Shown: positions 37,520 through 48,993, numbered from the stretch's first letter. The stretch is 64,000 nt of DNA from Robiginitomaculum sp. (GCA_021776525.1 JAJFFT010000005.1:350443-414442), one strand, 5' to 3'. Numbers and translations: made by a program. Notes: generated by a model from the sequence alone, not told the origin.

Positions 37520-40500
37520 ATGCGCAGACATTATCAAATGATAACCGTTTTATTGGCTTCTTTTTTGGCCTTTTCAGGTCCGACACTTGCGGCCTCTGGG
37601 CCACGGGTCGAGGTTTTTTCGCCTCAAGGCACCGTTAAATCAGTGCGTCAAGTGGCGGTGCGTTTTTCCAGCCCGATGACATCGCTGGGCGATCCACGGC
37701 AGACCAACCCCTTTGACATAGACTGCGCCGCGCCTGGCCAAGGGCGATGGGCCGATGATCGCAACTGGGTTTATGATTTTAAGTCTGATCTGGCCGGCGG
37801 GGTGCAATGCACGTTCATGCTCAAAGCCGATGCAAAGGCTCTTAATGGCGTACGTGTATCCGCCAAATCTTCGTATAGTTTCAACACAGGCGGACCCAAC
37901 ATTCGCCAGACAACGCCTTATGAAGGTTCACGCCGCATAGATGAAAATCAGGTTTTCTTCCTTGGTCTGGATGCCCCTGCAGACCCCAAATCCGTATCCG
38001 CAAACACCTATTGTGCCGTTGAGGGCATTGAAGAACGCATACCGGTTGTGGTTTTAAGCGGCGAAGAGCGTGAAAAGGCTTTTGTCGATCTACGCACACT
38101 TGGGTATCGCTATAACAGCCTGTTGCGTGAAGGTGATGGCGATAATCTGGCCCGCGAAGACACTGTTACCGCACTGAAATGTCAGCGCACTTTACCCCCA
38201 CAAACAAAAACGACGCTGGTTTGGGGCGCTGGCATTGCGGCCCCTTCGGGACTGGCGACAACGCAGGACCAGACCCTGCAATTTCGTACCCGCCCCACAT
38301 TTACCGCACGCTTTAGCTGTGACCGGACCAATGCTGATGCCCCATGCTTGCCGATGATGGACATGGCCCTGAATTTCAGTGCCCCAATTCCAACCAAAAT
38401 GGCTGCGCAGATCGCTCTTGTCGGCGAGGATCAAAGCCGCCAATTGGCAAAGCTGGGCGATGATGCCGATACGCCGACAATCAGTCGCGTAATATTTGAT
38501 GCACCCTTTGCCCCGGGCGCCAGTTACCGCATTGAATTGCCACAAGACCTGCACGATGATTCCGGCCGCACATTACAAAACGCAGAACGCTTTCCGCTCG
38601 CCGTACGTACGGATGCTTTTCCGCCTTTGATCAAGTTTGCCAGTGAGTTTGGTATTATCGAAAGCCGCGCCGGTGCCGTTCTGCCTGTTACGGTGCGTAA
38701 TGTAGAGCCACGAATTCAGGCACAGCTCAAATCTTTGCCAGATGCGGATATTCCGGCGCGTGTGCACCGCGCAACAGATGTTTTCGCCATGCTGGAATGG
38801 ATGGACAAGGCCAAAAAGGCCGGGCAATGGCGCGGCAAATGGGTTGATGACGCCGCAGGAAACTCTGTCTATCACAATAATACCGGTGATCGTTCAATTT
38901 TTGAAAAAGATACCAGCAGCCACAGCTTTAACGTACCGCGCCCCGAAGGCGGCAAGGCCTTTGAAGTCATTGGTATTCCGCTTTCAGATCCAGGTTTTTA
39001 TGCGGTCGAGTTACAAAGCAAAGCGCTTGGCCAGGCCCTTTTGGGTCGTGATGCATCCCGTTATGTTTCGACCACAGCGCTGGTCACTAATATGGCGGTG
39101 CATTTTTTGTGGGGCCGCGAAGGTTCGTTGATCTGGGTAACCGCTCTGGATACCGGAAAACCGGTTGTCGGGGCGAATGTTTCTATTGGTGATACCTGCA
39201 CCAAGGACGTGATCTGGACTGGCCAAACCGGCAAAGATGGAACAACCCGTGTTGACGCCGCCCTGCATGCGCCATCCGGTTGGGGCAGTTGTTATAGCGA
39301 TGAGAACCATCCTTTGGTGATCAGCGCCGCGCAAGGTGAAGATTTCAGCTTTACTTTAAGCAAATGGAATGACGGCATCGCGCCTTATGATTTTGACATT
39401 TCCAGCAGTAGCCTCTGGCAAGCCGATATGGCGCATACGGTGTTTGACCGCACTTTATTGCGGGCCGGTGAGACGGTATCTATGAAGCATTATCTGCGCC
39501 GTCATACGGCCAATGGTTTTGCTCTGCCCGCTGATTTTACACCCAAAAGTACTGTGAGAATCAGTCACGATGCCACCGGTCAGGACGTTGAAATTCCGGT
39601 TATGTTTGATGCCAATGGCAGCGCGCTGAGCCAATATGAAATCCCCAAAGAGGCCCGTCTTGGACGTTACTCTGTGATGGTCAAACTGGGTGAGGACTGG
39701 CAGGACGCTGGCAGTTTCCGTGTCGAAGAATTTCGCCTGCCTACCATGGAAGCCATTCTTCAGGGGCCTGACCTGCCATTGGTCGGCGCCGCAGATATGC
39801 CTTTGGACATAATGGTTCGTTACCTCTCTGGCGGTGGTGCCTCTGGCCTAGGCATCAAAGTTCGCACTGTTGTACGTAAAACCCCGGCACAGTTTGCCGA
39901 TTATGATGAGTACAGTTTTGATGCCGAAACGCTTGATGGGCAAACCAGCTCGACAGGGCAAGGCGAAGATGAAGGCAGTCGCCCGGCAACAAGCCTGACC
40001 CCGGCAAATCTGGATGATGACGGGGCTTTGCGCCTCTCCATTGGTGATTTACCACAATCCGAGACGCACGCGACGTTGACGACAGAGCTGGAATATCGCG
40101 ACGCCAACGGGCAAATTCTGACCAAGGCAGCGCGTTTTGACCTTTGGCCAGCCGCGCAAGTTGTTGGTATCAAGACCGAAGGCTGGGCGGCCAGTATCGA
40201 CAAGCTTAAACTGCATACGATCGCACTCAATGTTGATGGCAGTCCCGCAGCGAACAGTGCCATTGACGTTAAAGCCTTCGCCCGGAAAAGCTATTCTTAT
40301 CGTAAACGCCTGATTGGCGGGTTTTACTCTTATGAAAACGTCACCCGGATAGAGCCTTTGGCCATTGGTTGCACCGGTCGGTCTAATGCAAATGGCGTTT
40401 TCACATGCACGCTTGCACCGGGCCAGTCTGGCGAGGTAATTTTACAAGCCAGCACCACAGATAAGGCCGGGCGCAACGCCCGCGCCACCACCAGCATTTG

Positions 40501-43261
40501 GGTGGCTGGCAAGGATGATTGGTGGTTTTCTGGCAGTGATGGCGACCGGATGGATTTGCTGGTTGAAAACACTGAATATGATGGCGGCGACATTGCCAAA
40601 GTACAGGTCCGCAGCCCGTTTCGCAGCGCCACCGCATTGGTCACCATTGAGCGCGAAGGCGTCATAGACAGTTTTGTGACTGTGATTTCCGGCAAAACAC
40701 CGGTGATTGATGTCCCCATAAAAGCCGAATATGCCCCCAATGTTTATGTGTCTGTTCTGGCCATTCGGGGCCGTGTTGGCGCATGGCAGAGCTGGTTATC
40801 GGATTTTGTCCGCAAATATGATCTGCCCTGGTTTTCCCGTGATGGAGGCAAAGCCACAGCGTTAATAGATCTTGCCAAACCGGCCTATCGGCTGGGATTG
40901 GCCAATATGCGTGTCGGCTGGAATGCCCATCGCCTGAATGTTAAGGTTGAAACCGATAAATCCGTCTATCGCATTCGCGAAAACGCCAAGGCAACCATCA
41001 CCCTGACCCGCGCCAATGGAGAGGCCCTGCCCGCTGGATCAGAGATCGCCATTGCCGTTGTTGACGAGGCATTATTACAGCTCTCGCCCAACACATCATG
41101 GGATTTACTAAAAGCCATGATGGACGAGCGTGGGCTGGAAGTGCGCACCTCGACCGCGCAAATGCAGATCATTGGCAAGCGCCATTATGGTCGCAAAGCC
41201 GTGGCTCATGGCGGCGGTGGCGGCAAACAAAATGCCCGCGAAATCTTTGACACGTTACTTTTATGGCAGGGCCGGGTTGTGGTTGATGAAGACGGCAAGG
41301 CCCAGGTCGACATACCACTAAATGATAGCCTTAGCGCGTTTCGTGTGGTTGCCATTGCGCAAAACGGGTTAGATTTGTTCGGTACGGGCAGCCAGAAAAT
41401 CACCACAACACAGGATTTGCAAATCCTGTCTGGCCTGCCCAAAGTGGTCCGTGAAAATGACCGCTTTGATGCCGTATTTACAGTGCGCAATGCTTCGGAC
41501 CACGATATGTCGGTTATTGTTGGTGGCCGTGTCGCAAGTCTTGGTCCGCTGGCCGAACAAAACCTCGACATACCGGCTGGCACAGCCCGCAGCGTCAATT
41601 GGGACATTCTGGTTCCTTACGATGTTGCCTCTTTGACGTGGGACATTGGCGTCAGCGAAGAAAACGGCGGTGCCACAGATGCTCTTAAAGCCAGCCAAAA
41701 GGTTGATCCGGCCATTCCGGTTCGGGTGTTTCAATCCACATTAAAGCAATTGGATGCTCCGTGGAGCCTCACTCTGGCGCGCCCCAATGACGCCATTCAA
41801 GGGCGCGGCGGTGTTGATGTACATCTTCAATCCACACTCGGCGGCGATCTTAGCGGCGTGAAGGACTATATGCGCAGCTATCCTTACCGATGTTTCGAAC
41901 AGCGCACCTCTATGGCCATTGCCCTAAACGATGCCGAGCGATGGAAAAACACCGCACGCGCTCTGCCTGCTTATCTGGATAATGATGGTCTGGTTAAATA
42001 TTTTCCTTCCGATTATTTACGTGGCAGTGACACTCTGACTGCTTATGTACTTTCGATCACCCATGAAGCCGGGTGGGAAATTCCGGAGGCGCAGCGCGCG
42101 CAAATGCTGGACGGTTTAAGTGCCTTTATCAACGGCCGCATACGTCGTGGCTCGCCTTTGGACACGGCGGATTTGACGGTACGTAAACTGGCCGCCATGG
42201 CCGCGTTATCGCGTTATAATCGTGCCAAAGCTCAAATGCTGACCAGTTTAAACATCAATCCCAATCTGTTGCCAACGTCGGCAGTGCTGGACTGGATGAA
42301 CATTTTACGCCGCGTCAAAACCATCCCGGCACGCCGCCAAGGCATTGAACGTGCAAAACAAGTTTTGCGCGCGCGGCTTAATTTTCAAGGCACCCACATG
42401 GGCTTTTCAACCGAAGCGCAGGACAATCTGTGGTGGCTGATGATTTCGGCAGACACCAACGCCGCCCGGGCACTGATCAGCCTGTCTGATGCACCATTAT
42501 GGCGCGCCGACATGCCGCGCATGGCCCGTGGCCTGTTGGGCCGTCAGTCAAACGGCCATTGGCGCACCACAACCGGCAACGCCTGGGGCACATTGGCCAT
42601 GCGCCAATTCTCGGCGCGCTTTGAAAACACCAAAGTCAGTGGCCAAAGCAGCGCAGCATTGGGCAATGATCGTCAAACCCAGAACTGGGGCGACAGCCCG
42701 GCACTGGATTTCGCTTTGCCCTGGGGTAATGGCCCGCAAAGCCTGACGCTCAGCCACGGCGGAAATGGTGCGCCCTGGGCATTTGTGACCGCCAAAGCGG
42801 CCATCCCTCTGCGCCAGCCGCTTTCCTCCGGTTATGCCATCACCCGCACCATGAGCCCGATTAGTCAGGCCGTACCCGGCGCATGGAATGTTGGCGATGT
42901 GGTGCGCATCAAACTGGAGATCGACGCACAAACCGACATGACTTGGGTTGTGGTTGACGATCCGGTTCCTGCCGGGGCGCAAATCCTGGGCGGCGGCCTT
43001 GGCGGCGACAGTGCCTTGCTGGCCAGTGGCGAGAACAATACTGGCCGCGCCTGGCCGGTTTATGAAGAACGCCGTTTTGCCTCCTATCAGGCCTTCTATC
43101 GTTATGTGCCCAAGGGTAAATTTACGCTGGAATACACAATACGTCTGAACACCAAAGGCGATTTCAACCTGCCACCAACGCGGGTTGAAGCGATGTATGC
43201 CCCGGAAATGTTTGGCGAAGTGCCAATTGCTCCCTTAAGTGTCAGTGCCACAGGCCCGTGA
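37520..43261 (+). CDS. bacterial alpha-2-macroglobulin family protein
   Basis: 1,913-residue periplasmic giant. It has a signal peptide (about 1-25, [17 protein letters not shown]) without a lipobox, a long run of beta-sandwich domains, a bait-like region near 1215-1235 with GGGGGK, and the thioester motif CFEQ at about 1458-1461 within [11 protein letters not shown]. Homologues usually read CLEQ; the reactive Cys and Gln are kept. An alpha-barrel thioester domain and C-terminal domain complete the family plan. These proteins trap proteases when the periplasm is breached. Its stop overlaps the PBP1C start by four bases (GTGA), a widespread partnership. Confidence 0.93.
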   Translation: MRRHYQMITVLLASFLAFSGPTLAASGPRVEVFSPQGTVKSVRQVAVRFSSPMTSLGDPRQTNPFDIDCAAPGQGRWADDRNWVYDFKSDLAGGVQCTFMLKADAKALNGVRVSAKSSYSFNTGGPNIRQTTPYEGSRRIDENQVFFLGLDAPADPKSVSANTYCAVEGIEERIPVVVLSGEEREKAFVDLRTLGYRYNSLLREGDGDNLAREDTVTALKCQRTLPPQTKTTLVWGAGIAAPSGLATTQDQTLQFRTRPTFTARFSCDRTNADAPCLPMMDMALNFSAPIPTKMAAQIALVGEDQSRQLAKLGDDADTPTISRVIFDAPFAPGASYRIELPQDLHDDSGRTLQNAERFPLAVRTDAFPPLIKFASEFGIIESRAGAVLPVTVRNVEPRIQAQLKSLPDADIPARVHRATDVFAMLEWMDKAKKAGQWRGKWVDDAAGNSVYHNNTGDRSIFEKDTSSHSFNVPRPEGGKAFEVIGIPLSDPGFYAVELQSKALGQALLGRDASRYVSTTALVTNMAVHFLWGREGSLIWVTALDTGKPVVGANVSIGDTCTKDVIWTGQTGKDGTTRVDAALHAPSGWGSCYSDENHPLVISAAQGEDFSFTLSKWNDGIAPYDFDISSSSLWQADMAHTVFDRTLLRAGETVSMKHYLRRHTANGFALPADFTPKSTVRISHDATGQDVEIPVMFDANGSALSQYEIPKEARLGRYSVMVKLGEDWQDAGSFRVEEFRLPTMEAILQGPDLPLVGAADMPLDIMVRYLSGGGASGLGIKVRTVVRKTPAQFADYDEYSFDAETLDGQTSSTGQGEDEGSRPATSLTPANLDDDGALRLSIGDLPQSETHATLTTELEYRDANGQILTKAARFDLWPAAQVVGIKTEGWAASIDKLKLHTIALNVDGSPAANSAIDVKAFARKSYSYRKRLIGGFYSYENVTRIEPLAIGCTGRSNANGVFTCTLAPGQSGEVILQASTTDKAGRNARATTSIWVAGKDDWWFSGSDGDRMDLLVENTEYDGGDIAKVQVRSPFRSATALVTIEREGVIDSFVTVISGKTPVIDVPIKAEYAPNVYVSVLAIRGRVGAWQSWLSDFVRKYDLPWFSRDGGKATALIDLAKPAYRLGLANMRVGWNAHRLNVKVETDKSVYRIRENAKATITLTRANGEALPAGSEIAIAVVDEALLQLSPNTSWDLLKAMMDERGLEVRTSTAQMQIIGKRHYGRKAVAHGGGGGKQNAREIFDTLLLWQGRVVVDEDGKAQVDIPLNDSLSAFRVVAIAQNGLDLFGTGSQKITTTQDLQILSGLPKVVRENDRFDAVFTVRNASDHDMSVIVGGRVASLGPLAEQNLDIPAGTARSVNWDILVPYDVASLTWDIGVSEENGGATDALKASQKVDPAIPVRVFQSTLKQLDAPWSLTLARPNDAIQGRGGVDVHLQSTLGGDLSGVKDYMRSYPYRCFEQRTSMAIALNDAERWKNTARALPAYLDNDGLVKYFPSDYLRGSDTLTAYVLSITHEAGWEIPEAQRAQMLDGLSAFINGRIRRGSPLDTADLTVRKLAAMAALSRYNRAKAQMLTSLNINPNLLPTSAVLDWMNILRRVKTIPARRQGIERAKQVLRARLNFQGTHMGFSTEAQDNLWWLMISADTNAARALISLSDAPLWRADMPRMARGLLGRQSNGHWRTTTGNAWGTLAMRQFSARFENTKVSGQSSAALGNDRQTQNWGDSPALDFALPWGNGPQSLTLSHGGNGAPWAFVTAKAAIPLRQPLSSGYAITRTMSPISQAVPGAWNVGDVVRIKLEIDAQTDMTWVVVDDPVPAGAQILGGGLGGDSALLASGENNTGRAWPVYEERRFASYQAFYRYVPKGKFTLEYTIRLNTKGDFNLPPTRVEAMYAPEMFGEVPIAPLSVSATGP

Positions 43262-45372
43262 ACCTGAGGGTCTATACCTTATCGGCCGGTGCTCTTCTGG
43301 TTGCCATTGCGGCGTTTCACGTATGGAGCGCCCCCGGCAAAGCCCCGCACTTTCAAGAGGTACGGGACAGCTGGACACCATCACAATCGGCGTTGTTGGA
43401 CCGCAATGGCGAAGTGTTGCACGTCCGACGCACCGATTTTTCCATGCGCCGCGCGGATTGGGCGACCTTGGACGACATTTCACCGGCGCTGCAAAATGCC
43501 ATCATCGCGGCCGAGGACAAACGCTTTTACCGCCATCACGGTGTTGACTGGCACGGCGTTTTTGGTGCCGCATGGGGCAATTTACGCGGCCAGCCTCTGC
43601 GCGGTGCCAGCACCATTTCTATGCAATTGGCCAGCTTGCTGCGCGCCAGAGAAGGCCAGTCCTTCGCCCGCCGTTCGATCCGCGCCAAGACTAAGCAGGC
43701 CCGTTTGGCACGCGCCATGGAGCGCCGCTGGACCAAGACGCAAATTCTTGAAACTTACCTCAACCTTCTTAGTTTTCGCGGCGAGATTGAAGGCATTCGC
43801 GCCGCATCGACCATTCTTTTGGGCAAAGCCCCCAACGGCCTAACGACTGACGAAAGTCTGGCGCTGGCGGCGCTATTGCCTGCCCCAAATGCCAGTCCGG
43901 CTCGATTACGCAACCGGGTATGTGCGTTGGCATCAACCGCGTCTTGCGCCGGTCCGACACAGGCTCTGACACGTATGCTGGCCCGTTCTGATACGCCGCC
44001 AGAGATGCCAGAGCTGGCCCCGCATCTGGCGGCGCGTCTTTTGAATGACAAAGCGCAAACCGTGCAAACAACACTGGACCGGCGCATACAAGCCTTTGCA
44101 AAAGAGGCTTTGGCGCGGCAATTATCCCGTCTGGCGCACCTGAATGTGCGCGATGGCGCCGTTTTGGTGGTCGAAAATTCCACCGGCAATATTCTGGCCT
44201 GGGTAGGGTCCAACCCCGCCACATCCCGAGCGCCTCATGTGGACGGGGTGCGTGCTCACCGGCAGGCCGGGTCAACGCTGAAACCCCATCTTTATGCACT
44301 GGCGCTTGAAAAACGCTATCTGACGGCGGCGTCGCTGCTCAATGATGCGCCGATCCACCTGGAAACTGAAGGCGGGCTGTATGTTCCGCAAAATTACGAT
44401 CACGGCTATAAAGGGCTGGTCAGCGCCCGCATTGCGCTGGGTAATTCCCTGAACATTCCTGCGGTGCGTACACTCTTGCTGACCGGGGTCGAGCCTTTTC
44501 GCCAACGGCTTTTTGATCTGGGCTATCAAGGCATTACCCGCGACGGCGATTATTACGGTTTTTCGCTGGCACTGGGGTCCGCCGAGGTCAGCTTGGCCGA
44601 ACAGGTCAATGCCTTTCGCACATTGGCCAATGGCGGCACGGCCAGCCCGTTGCGCGTGTTAACACGATCCAAAACCATGCCGCCCGTGCGCAAGCTCTCT
44701 AAAGACGCCGCCTATATTGTTTCTTCTATGCTCAGCGACCGCTCGGCGCGTCTTCTCACCTTTGGTCTTTCGAATAATCTCAACACCCCGTTTTGGAGCG
44801 CCGTTAAAACCGGAACATCCAAGGCCATGCGCGATAATTGGTGCATTGGGTACAGCGCAGATTATACCGTCGGCGTCTGGGTCGGTAATTTCGAAGGCGA
44901 TTCCATGCAAGGCGTATCCGGCGTTTCCGGTGCCGCGCCTTTGTGGCACGATATGATGAGTCTTCTGCACAATAACCGCCCATCCTTGCCGCCGGCACGG
45001 CCCCAAAATGTGGTGCAAACCCACATCCAGTTTGAAGGGACACCGGAATCCCCCAGATCCGAAGTCTTTATCAAAGGCACCCAAAGCACACTTATCCGCG
45101 CCGTCCCCCAAAGCGCCAAAGCCGCACGGATTATACGCCCCGCTGCCAATGCCATCATTGCACTGGACCCGGACATTCCGGCGATCCGTCAGAAAGTCGC
45201 CATTAAAGTACAAGGCGGCAACAAATTTATGACATTAACTATGGATGGCAATGCCTTGAATAACAACAAACTATGGTTTCCATTACCCGGAAAGCATGAT
45301 CTGAAATTATGGGATAAAAGCGGAACCTTAATTGACCATATTTTATTTGTTGTGCGCGCACCCGCAGGGTGA
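43258..45372 (+). CDS. pbpC: penicillin-binding protein 1C
   Basis: 704-residue bifunctional peptidoglycan synthase. A short N-terminal membrane anchor (about 6-24) is followed by the GT51 glycosyltransferase (AAEDKRFYRHHGVDW near 84, GASTISMQLA near 118) and the transpeptidase. The latter has SxxK as GSTLKPH near 338, SxN as GNSLN near 398 and KTGT near 516. A C-terminal PBP1C-specific beta domain ends the protein. It starts with GTG overlapping the macroglobulin stop, so it is translationally coupled and thought to repair wall damage alongside it. Confidence 0.95.
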   Translation: MNLRVYTLSAGALLVAIAAFHVWSAPGKAPHFQEVRDSWTPSQSALLDRNGEVLHVRRTDFSMRRADWATLDDISPALQNAIIAAEDKRFYRHHGVDWHGVFGAAWGNLRGQPLRGASTISMQLASLLRAREGQSFARRSIRAKTKQARLARAMERRWTKTQILETYLNLLSFRGEIEGIRAASTILLGKAPNGLTTDESLALAALLPAPNASPARLRNRVCALASTASCAGPTQALTRMLARSDTPPEMPELAPHLAARLLNDKAQTVQTTLDRRIQAFAKEALARQLSRLAHLNVRDGAVLVVENSTGNILAWVGSNPATSRAPHVDGVRAHRQAGSTLKPHLYALALEKRYLTAASLLNDAPIHLETEGGLYVPQNYDHGYKGLVSARIALGNSLNIPAVRTLLLTGVEPFRQRLFDLGYQGITRDGDYYGFSLALGSAEVSLAEQVNAFRTLANGGTASPLRVLTRSKTMPPVRKLSKDAAYIVSSMLSDRSARLLTFGLSNNLNTPFWSAVKTGTSKAMRDNWCIGYSADYTVGVWVGNFEGDSMQGVSGVSGAAPLWHDMMSLLHNNRPSLPPARPQNVVQTHIQFEGTPESPRSEVFIKGTQSTLIRAVPQSAKAARIIRPAANAIIALDPDIPAIRQKVAIKVQGGNKFMTLTMDGNALNNNKLWFPLPGKHDLKLWDKSGTLIDHILFVVRAPAG

Positions 45373-45450
45373 AGCCAACCCAAATTGAACCATTGTAAGG
45401 CCCGCAACATGGCCGGGTACTAGTCTGATTTATCCCCTCGATTTTGCGTA

Positions 45451-45540
45451 AAAATGGGTGAAAAAAGGGACAGTTATGGGGCAAAAAAGGGGCTAAAATG
45501 CCCAATTCAGGGGCGAGATAAGGGGTAATATGAGGGTCAA
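45451..45540. repeat. 11-base-phased G-run/A-tract array
   Basis: In the gap between convergent pbpC and rarA, G-runs of three or four start at 45456, 45467, 45478, 45489, 45510, 45522 and 45534. The steps are 11, 11, 11, 21 (with a GCCC at 45500 between), 12 and 12. Units read as degenerate copies of GGGGCNAAAAA, for example GGGTGAAAAAA, GGGGCAAAAAA and GGGGCTAAAAT. A-tracts at one-turn spacing predict bent DNA. The role is unknown. Confidence 0.6.
45483..45503 (-). terminator. candidate rarA terminator inside the repeat array
   Basis: Reading the minus strand: GGGC-ATTTTA-GCCC then C and six T, 57 bases past the rarA stop. The stem is only four pairs, so confidence is limited; an 8-base stem GGGTCAA/TTGACCC (45534-45559) precedes it next to the stop codon. 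Confidence 0.4.
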
Positions 45541-45559
45541 AGGTCCCTTATATTGACCC

Positions 45560-46858
45560 TTAACCGTTTTCGCGCAGCGCGCGCCATTTACGCAAACGTT
45601 CGGCCACCGCCTTTTCATAACCGCGCCCATTGGGCTGGTAAAACTCGGCCCTTTGCATTTCGTCAGGGAAATAATTTTGCCCAGAAAACCCTTCGGGCGC
45701 GTCATGATCATAAGAATAGCCTTTGCCATAACCCTGATCTTTCATCATCGAGGTTGGCGCATTCAAAATATGCTTGGGCGGCATGAGTGAGCCAGTCTCG
45801 TCGGCCGCTTTACTGGCCGCCTTGAAAGCCGTGTAAACGGCATTTGATTTGGGTGCGCAGGCCAGATGCACCACGGTTTGTGCCAAAGCCAATTCGCCCT
45901 CAGGACTGCCCAAAAAGCGATAAGTTTCTACGGCGGCGATGGCGGTTTGCAAAACGGAAGGATCGGCATGGCCGATATCTTCGCTGGCCATGCGGACCAG
46001 TCGGCGGGCCAGAAAAAGCGGATCCTCGCCCCCTGCCAACATACGGGCGAACCAGTATAGCGCCGCATCGGGGTCCGAGCCGCGCACGGATTTATGCAAA
46101 GCCGAGATCAGATTGTAATGCTCGTCGCGATTTTTATCATAGGCCGGGCTGCGCCTTTGCAGGGCCTCTGCCAAATCAGTGGGTGTGAGCGGCGCATTCG
46201 CGTTCAGCGCAAACACATCTTCGGCCAGATTGAGCACATAGCGCCCATCCCCATCGGCCATAGCCCGCAAAGCGGCGCGGGCCTCTGGGTCAAGAGGTAA
46301 ATCTTCGCCGATCAGGGTTTCAGCGCGTACCAGAAGGTCATCAAGCGCATCATCATCAAGACGTTGCAGCACCATCACCTGACAACGGGACAACAGCGCA
46401 CCGTTCAGCTCGAATGAGGGGTTTTCTGTGGTCGCCCCAATCAGTGTGACCACGCCTTCTTCGACAAACGGCAAAAACCCATCTTGTTGCGCCCGGTTAA
46501 AGCGGTGAATTTCATCAACAAACAGCAAGGTCCCCTGCCCGGCGCTGCGCCTAGATTTCGCCGCAGCAAAAATTTTGCGCAAATCCGCCACACCGGAAAA
46601 TACCGCCGATAAAGGCTCGAAATGCAAATCACAATGATCCGCCAATAGCCGCGCAATAGTGGTTTTACCCACCCCCGGTGGCCCCCACAAAACCATCGAT
46701 GATAAACGGCCTGCCCCGACCATGCGGCCAATGGGGGCGGTATCGCTCAACAAGTGGCTTTGCCCGGCCACTTCGGCCAAGGATTGCGGGCGTAAACGGT
46801 CGGCCAGTGGACGCGGGGCCTGTTGTTCCAGACCTGCAGCTTCAAAGAGAGTGCTCAT
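45560..46858 (-). CDS. rarA: replication-associated recombination protein RarA (MgsA)
   Basis: 432-residue AAA+ ATPase acting at stalled replication forks. Walker A is GPPGVGKTT near 55, Walker B is [11 protein letters not shown] near 108, sensor 1 is [12 protein letters not shown] and the arginine finger region is [11 protein letters not shown]. The C-terminal half ([32 protein letters not shown]) is the RarA-specific tetramer domain. The ATG at 46858 starts homology (MSTLFEAAG). It follows the DegP-like gene on the same strand with a 39-base gap. Confidence 0.95.
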   Translation of the reverse strand: MSTLFEAAGLEQQAPRPLADRLRPQSLAEVAGQSHLLSDTAPIGRMVGAGRLSSMVLWGPPGVGKTTIARLLADHCDLHFEPLSAVFSGVADLRKIFAAAKSRRSAGQGTLLFVDEIHRFNRAQQDGFLPFVEEGVVTLIGATTENPSFELNGALLSRCQVMVLQRLDDDALDDLLVRAETLIGEDLPLDPEARAALRAMADGDGRYVLNLAEDVFALNANAPLTPTDLAEALQRRSPAYDKNRDEHYNLISALHKSVRGSDPDAALYWFARMLAGGEDPLFLARRLVRMASEDIGHADPSVLQTAIAAVETYRFLGSPEGELALAQTVVHLACAPKSNAVYTAFKAASKAADETGSLMPPKHILNAPTSMMKDQGYGKGYSYDHDAPEGFSGQNYFPDEMQRAEFYQPNGRGYEKAVAERLRKWRALRENG

Positions 46859-46897
46859 ACCCTGAGGTATAGCACAGATATATCCCAAAAGTACAAA

Positions 46898-48313
46898 TCA
46901 GGAACGCAGCCGGATGGTCGTGGCAATGCGCCGACCAGCGCGCATAATGGTCACCGGCCACCGCGACGTGCCATCATTGATGTCTAAAACCCGCACAACA
47001 TCCTCGACGGTATCGATCGAATCCTCACCAATATCACCCAATATATCGCCGGGCCGCAGGCCATAGTAGCTGGCGGCACTGCGCGGTGCGACAGAGAGGA
47101 TGATTACCCCTTTGGCAAACTCGTCAATGCTCAATTCCTCAGCCAGTGCCGGAGAAAGGTTAGCGACTTTGGCACCGGAAAACGGGTTAAGCCCTTCCAG
47201 TTCGGTTTCATCGCGGCGCGGTACTTCGGGCGCAGCGCGGGTTTTCAGGGTCAGGGTTTTCAACACCCCCTCGCGGATCACTTGCAAAGATACCGTTTCA
47301 CCGATTTTGTGGGTCGCCAGACGAAAGCGTAGCCCCTGTTCGCTGTTGATTTCATATCCATCAATACGGGTCACAACATCGCCGTGTTTAACACCGGCGC
47401 GGGCCGCAGGACCACCTGTATAGGTTTCAGAGACCAGAGCGCCGTGGGGACGGTCCAGCCCCAAAGATGCGGCCAGATCGCGGTCCACCACTTGCAGGCG
47501 TGCGCCAAACCATGGGCGCACCACGCGGCCATCTTCGTTAAGTGCCGCATCAACCACACGCGCCACCATGGCGGCCGGAATAGCAAAGCCAATGCCGTTA
47601 GAGCCGCCAGAGCGGGACAGGATCACCGTGTTGACCCCCAACAATGTGCCATCCATGCCCACCAGTGCCCCGCCGGAGTTTCCGGGGTTAATGGCCGCGT
47701 CGGTTTGAATAAAATAAGAATAATCAGAGGCGCCGACATCGGTGCGCGCCAGTGCCGAAACAATACCCGACGTCACCGTCTGGCCGACCCCAAAGGGGTT
47801 GCCAATGGCCAGCACCAGATCGCCGACTTCGGCCTCGCCCGTCGTATGCAGCGCCATGACGGGCAAATCCTCGCCATCGGTATTGATCTTCAGGACTGCC
47901 AGGTCCGCCTGTTTGTCCGAGAGCAGCAATTCGGCATCAAATTCCCGCCGATCGGCCAGCACCACACGCAACTCATCGGCGCCGTTGACCACATGGTTGT
48001 TGGTCACGATGATTCCATCTTTACGAACCACAACGCCAGACCCAAGCGATTGTTGCACTCGGTCACGAGAACCAAAAAAGCCCTGACCAAACAGACGGCC
48101 AAAAAACGGATCGCCGGCAAACGGTGATGCCGTGCCTTTGACCACGCGGCGTGAATAGACATTCACTACGGCGGGGGCTGCCCCCTTGACCAATGGTGCA
48201 TAAGACAATTGTGTTTGCAGGGCACTTTGCGGCACCGCGCGGTTGATTTGCGTCTCAGCCAGTACCGGCATGGCCAGTACAGACAGGCAGAAGATTATCA
48301 GTGTTTTTTTCAT
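46898..48313 (-). CDS. periplasmic serine protease, DegP/DegQ (Do) family
   Basis: 471 residues. Signal peptide 1-19 (IIFCLSVLAMPVLA). The trypsin-like triad is readable as His in VTNNHVV (about 104), Asp in ADLAVLKI (about 138) and Ser in NPGNSGGALVG (about 212). Two PDZ domains follow (about 275-365 and 380-470; the second with SYYGLRPGDILGDI). It degrades or refolds damaged envelope proteins. The ATG at 48313 gives the correct signal peptide. DegP versus DegQ is not decided. Expression with rarA is likely given the short gap. Confidence 0.92.
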   Translation of the reverse strand: MKKTLIIFCLSVLAMPVLAETQINRAVPQSALQTQLSYAPLVKGAAPAVVNVYSRRVVKGTASPFAGDPFFGRLFGQGFFGSRDRVQQSLGSGVVVRKDGIIVTNNHVVNGADELRVVLADRREFDAELLLSDKQADLAVLKINTDGEDLPVMALHTTGEAEVGDLVLAIGNPFGVGQTVTSGIVSALARTDVGASDYSYFIQTDAAINPGNSGGALVGMDGTLLGVNTVILSRSGGSNGIGFAIPAAMVARVVDAALNEDGRVVRPWFGARLQVVDRDLAASLGLDRPHGALVSETYTGGPAARAGVKHGDVVTRIDGYEINSEQGLRFRLATHKIGETVSLQVIREGVLKTLTLKTRAAPEVPRRDETELEGLNPFSGAKVANLSPALAEELSIDEFAKGVIILSVAPRSAASYYGLRPGDILGDIGEDSIDTVEDVVRVLDINDGTSRWPVTIMRAGRRIATTIRLRS

Positions 48314-48407
48314 GGTTCCATTTTCCGCAAGGATCATGGCCAAATCTGGGTCGATTCACGTTAAAAATGCAACACTATGCCACATCTTATCCAGGCGAAT
48401 GATCGGG

Positions 48408-48413
48408 TATAAT
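48408..48413 (+). promoter_or_regulatory. consensus -10 element upstream of the small membrane gene
   Basis: A perfect TATAAT lies 60 bases before the 34-residue gene, but the -35 region 17 bases upstream (TCTTAT) is poor. Confidence 0.4.
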
Positions 48414-48472
48414 GATAATTGTCGTTGGCGGCATGGCCCGCCAGCTTAACCACCGGCATTATGGAGGACATC

Positions 48473-48577
48473 ATGCTGCTTGACCCACTCGCCATCACTG
48501 CGATTGCCTTTCTGGTTTCCATACTGGCCGTTACTCTGGGTGTGTTCATCTGGCTTGTACGCAAAGTTAAACACTAA
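48473..48577 (+). CDS. 34-residue single-helix membrane protein
   Basis: A small gene with an ideal GGAGG ribosome site 5 bases before its ATG. The product starts MLLDPLAITAIAFLVSILA and continues with a hydrophobic helix to about residue 29. It then ends in a basic tail (RKVKH), so by the positive-inside rule the C-terminus should face the cytoplasm. Small regulators of membrane proteases or transporters often look like this, but no function is claimed. It sits between the divergent DegP-like gene and the convergent thioesterase gene, and its stop overlaps the thioesterase stop. An in-frame ATG four codons upstream lacks a ribosome site. Confidence 0.6.
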   Translation: MLLDPLAITAIAFLVSILAVTLGVFIWLVRKVKH

Positions 48578-48993
48578 TCTTGCAAAGATATTTGATAGAT
48601 ATCTTGCCAGCTTTGCGGCATGGGCGCGAAACGAAAACTGTCTAAATGGATAAAAACGCCGTCTTGCGAGGCTGTGGCGGCCAACTGGCCATCACATAAA
48701 AACTCTGCCTTCAATGTTGCGCGGCGGCGATCCATTTTGGAAAACCACATACGACCTATGACAGAATCCCCCAACCGTATTGGTCTGCGATAATCGACCT
48801 GCGTGCGGATTATAGCCGGTGCAATGCCCTCTTTGATCAAGGCCATAAGCGGCAATTGATGCTGCGAGCTGGTCATGGCCATACGTAAATCTTCGAGCCA
48901 CCGCACATAAACGACATTTGAAACTACGCCGGCGAAATCCACATCATAGGGTTTCACCTGAATGTGGATTTCGACTTCAACTGCTCTGCTCAC
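48574..48993 (-). CDS. hotdog-fold acyl-CoA thioesterase (YbgC/4HBT-like)
   Basis: 139 residues. The 4HBT signature is readable as VKPYDVDFAGVVSNVVYVRWLED, with the catalytic Asp in DVDFAGVV, and a second strand pair PAIIRTQVDYRRPIRLGD. It hydrolyses an unknown acyl-CoA. I place the start at the GTG at 48993, which overlaps the tautomerase stop by four bases (GTGA), instead of an in-frame start 20 codons earlier inside that gene. The pair should be coupled and under the HxlR regulator. It converges on the small membrane gene with overlapping stops. Confidence 0.83.
   Translation of the reverse strand: MSRAVEVEIHIQVKPYDVDFAGVVSNVVYVRWLEDLRMAMTSSQHQLPLMALIKEGIAPAIIRTQVDYRRPIRLGDSVIGRMWFSKMDRRRATLKAEFLCDGQLAATASQDGVFIHLDSFRFAPMPQSWQDIYQISLQD

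Noticed and set aside
45451..45540. G-quadruplex or CRISPR interpretation of the G-run array
   Set aside because: Loops between G-runs are 7 bases or more and mostly A-rich; units are too short and degenerate for CRISPR repeats.
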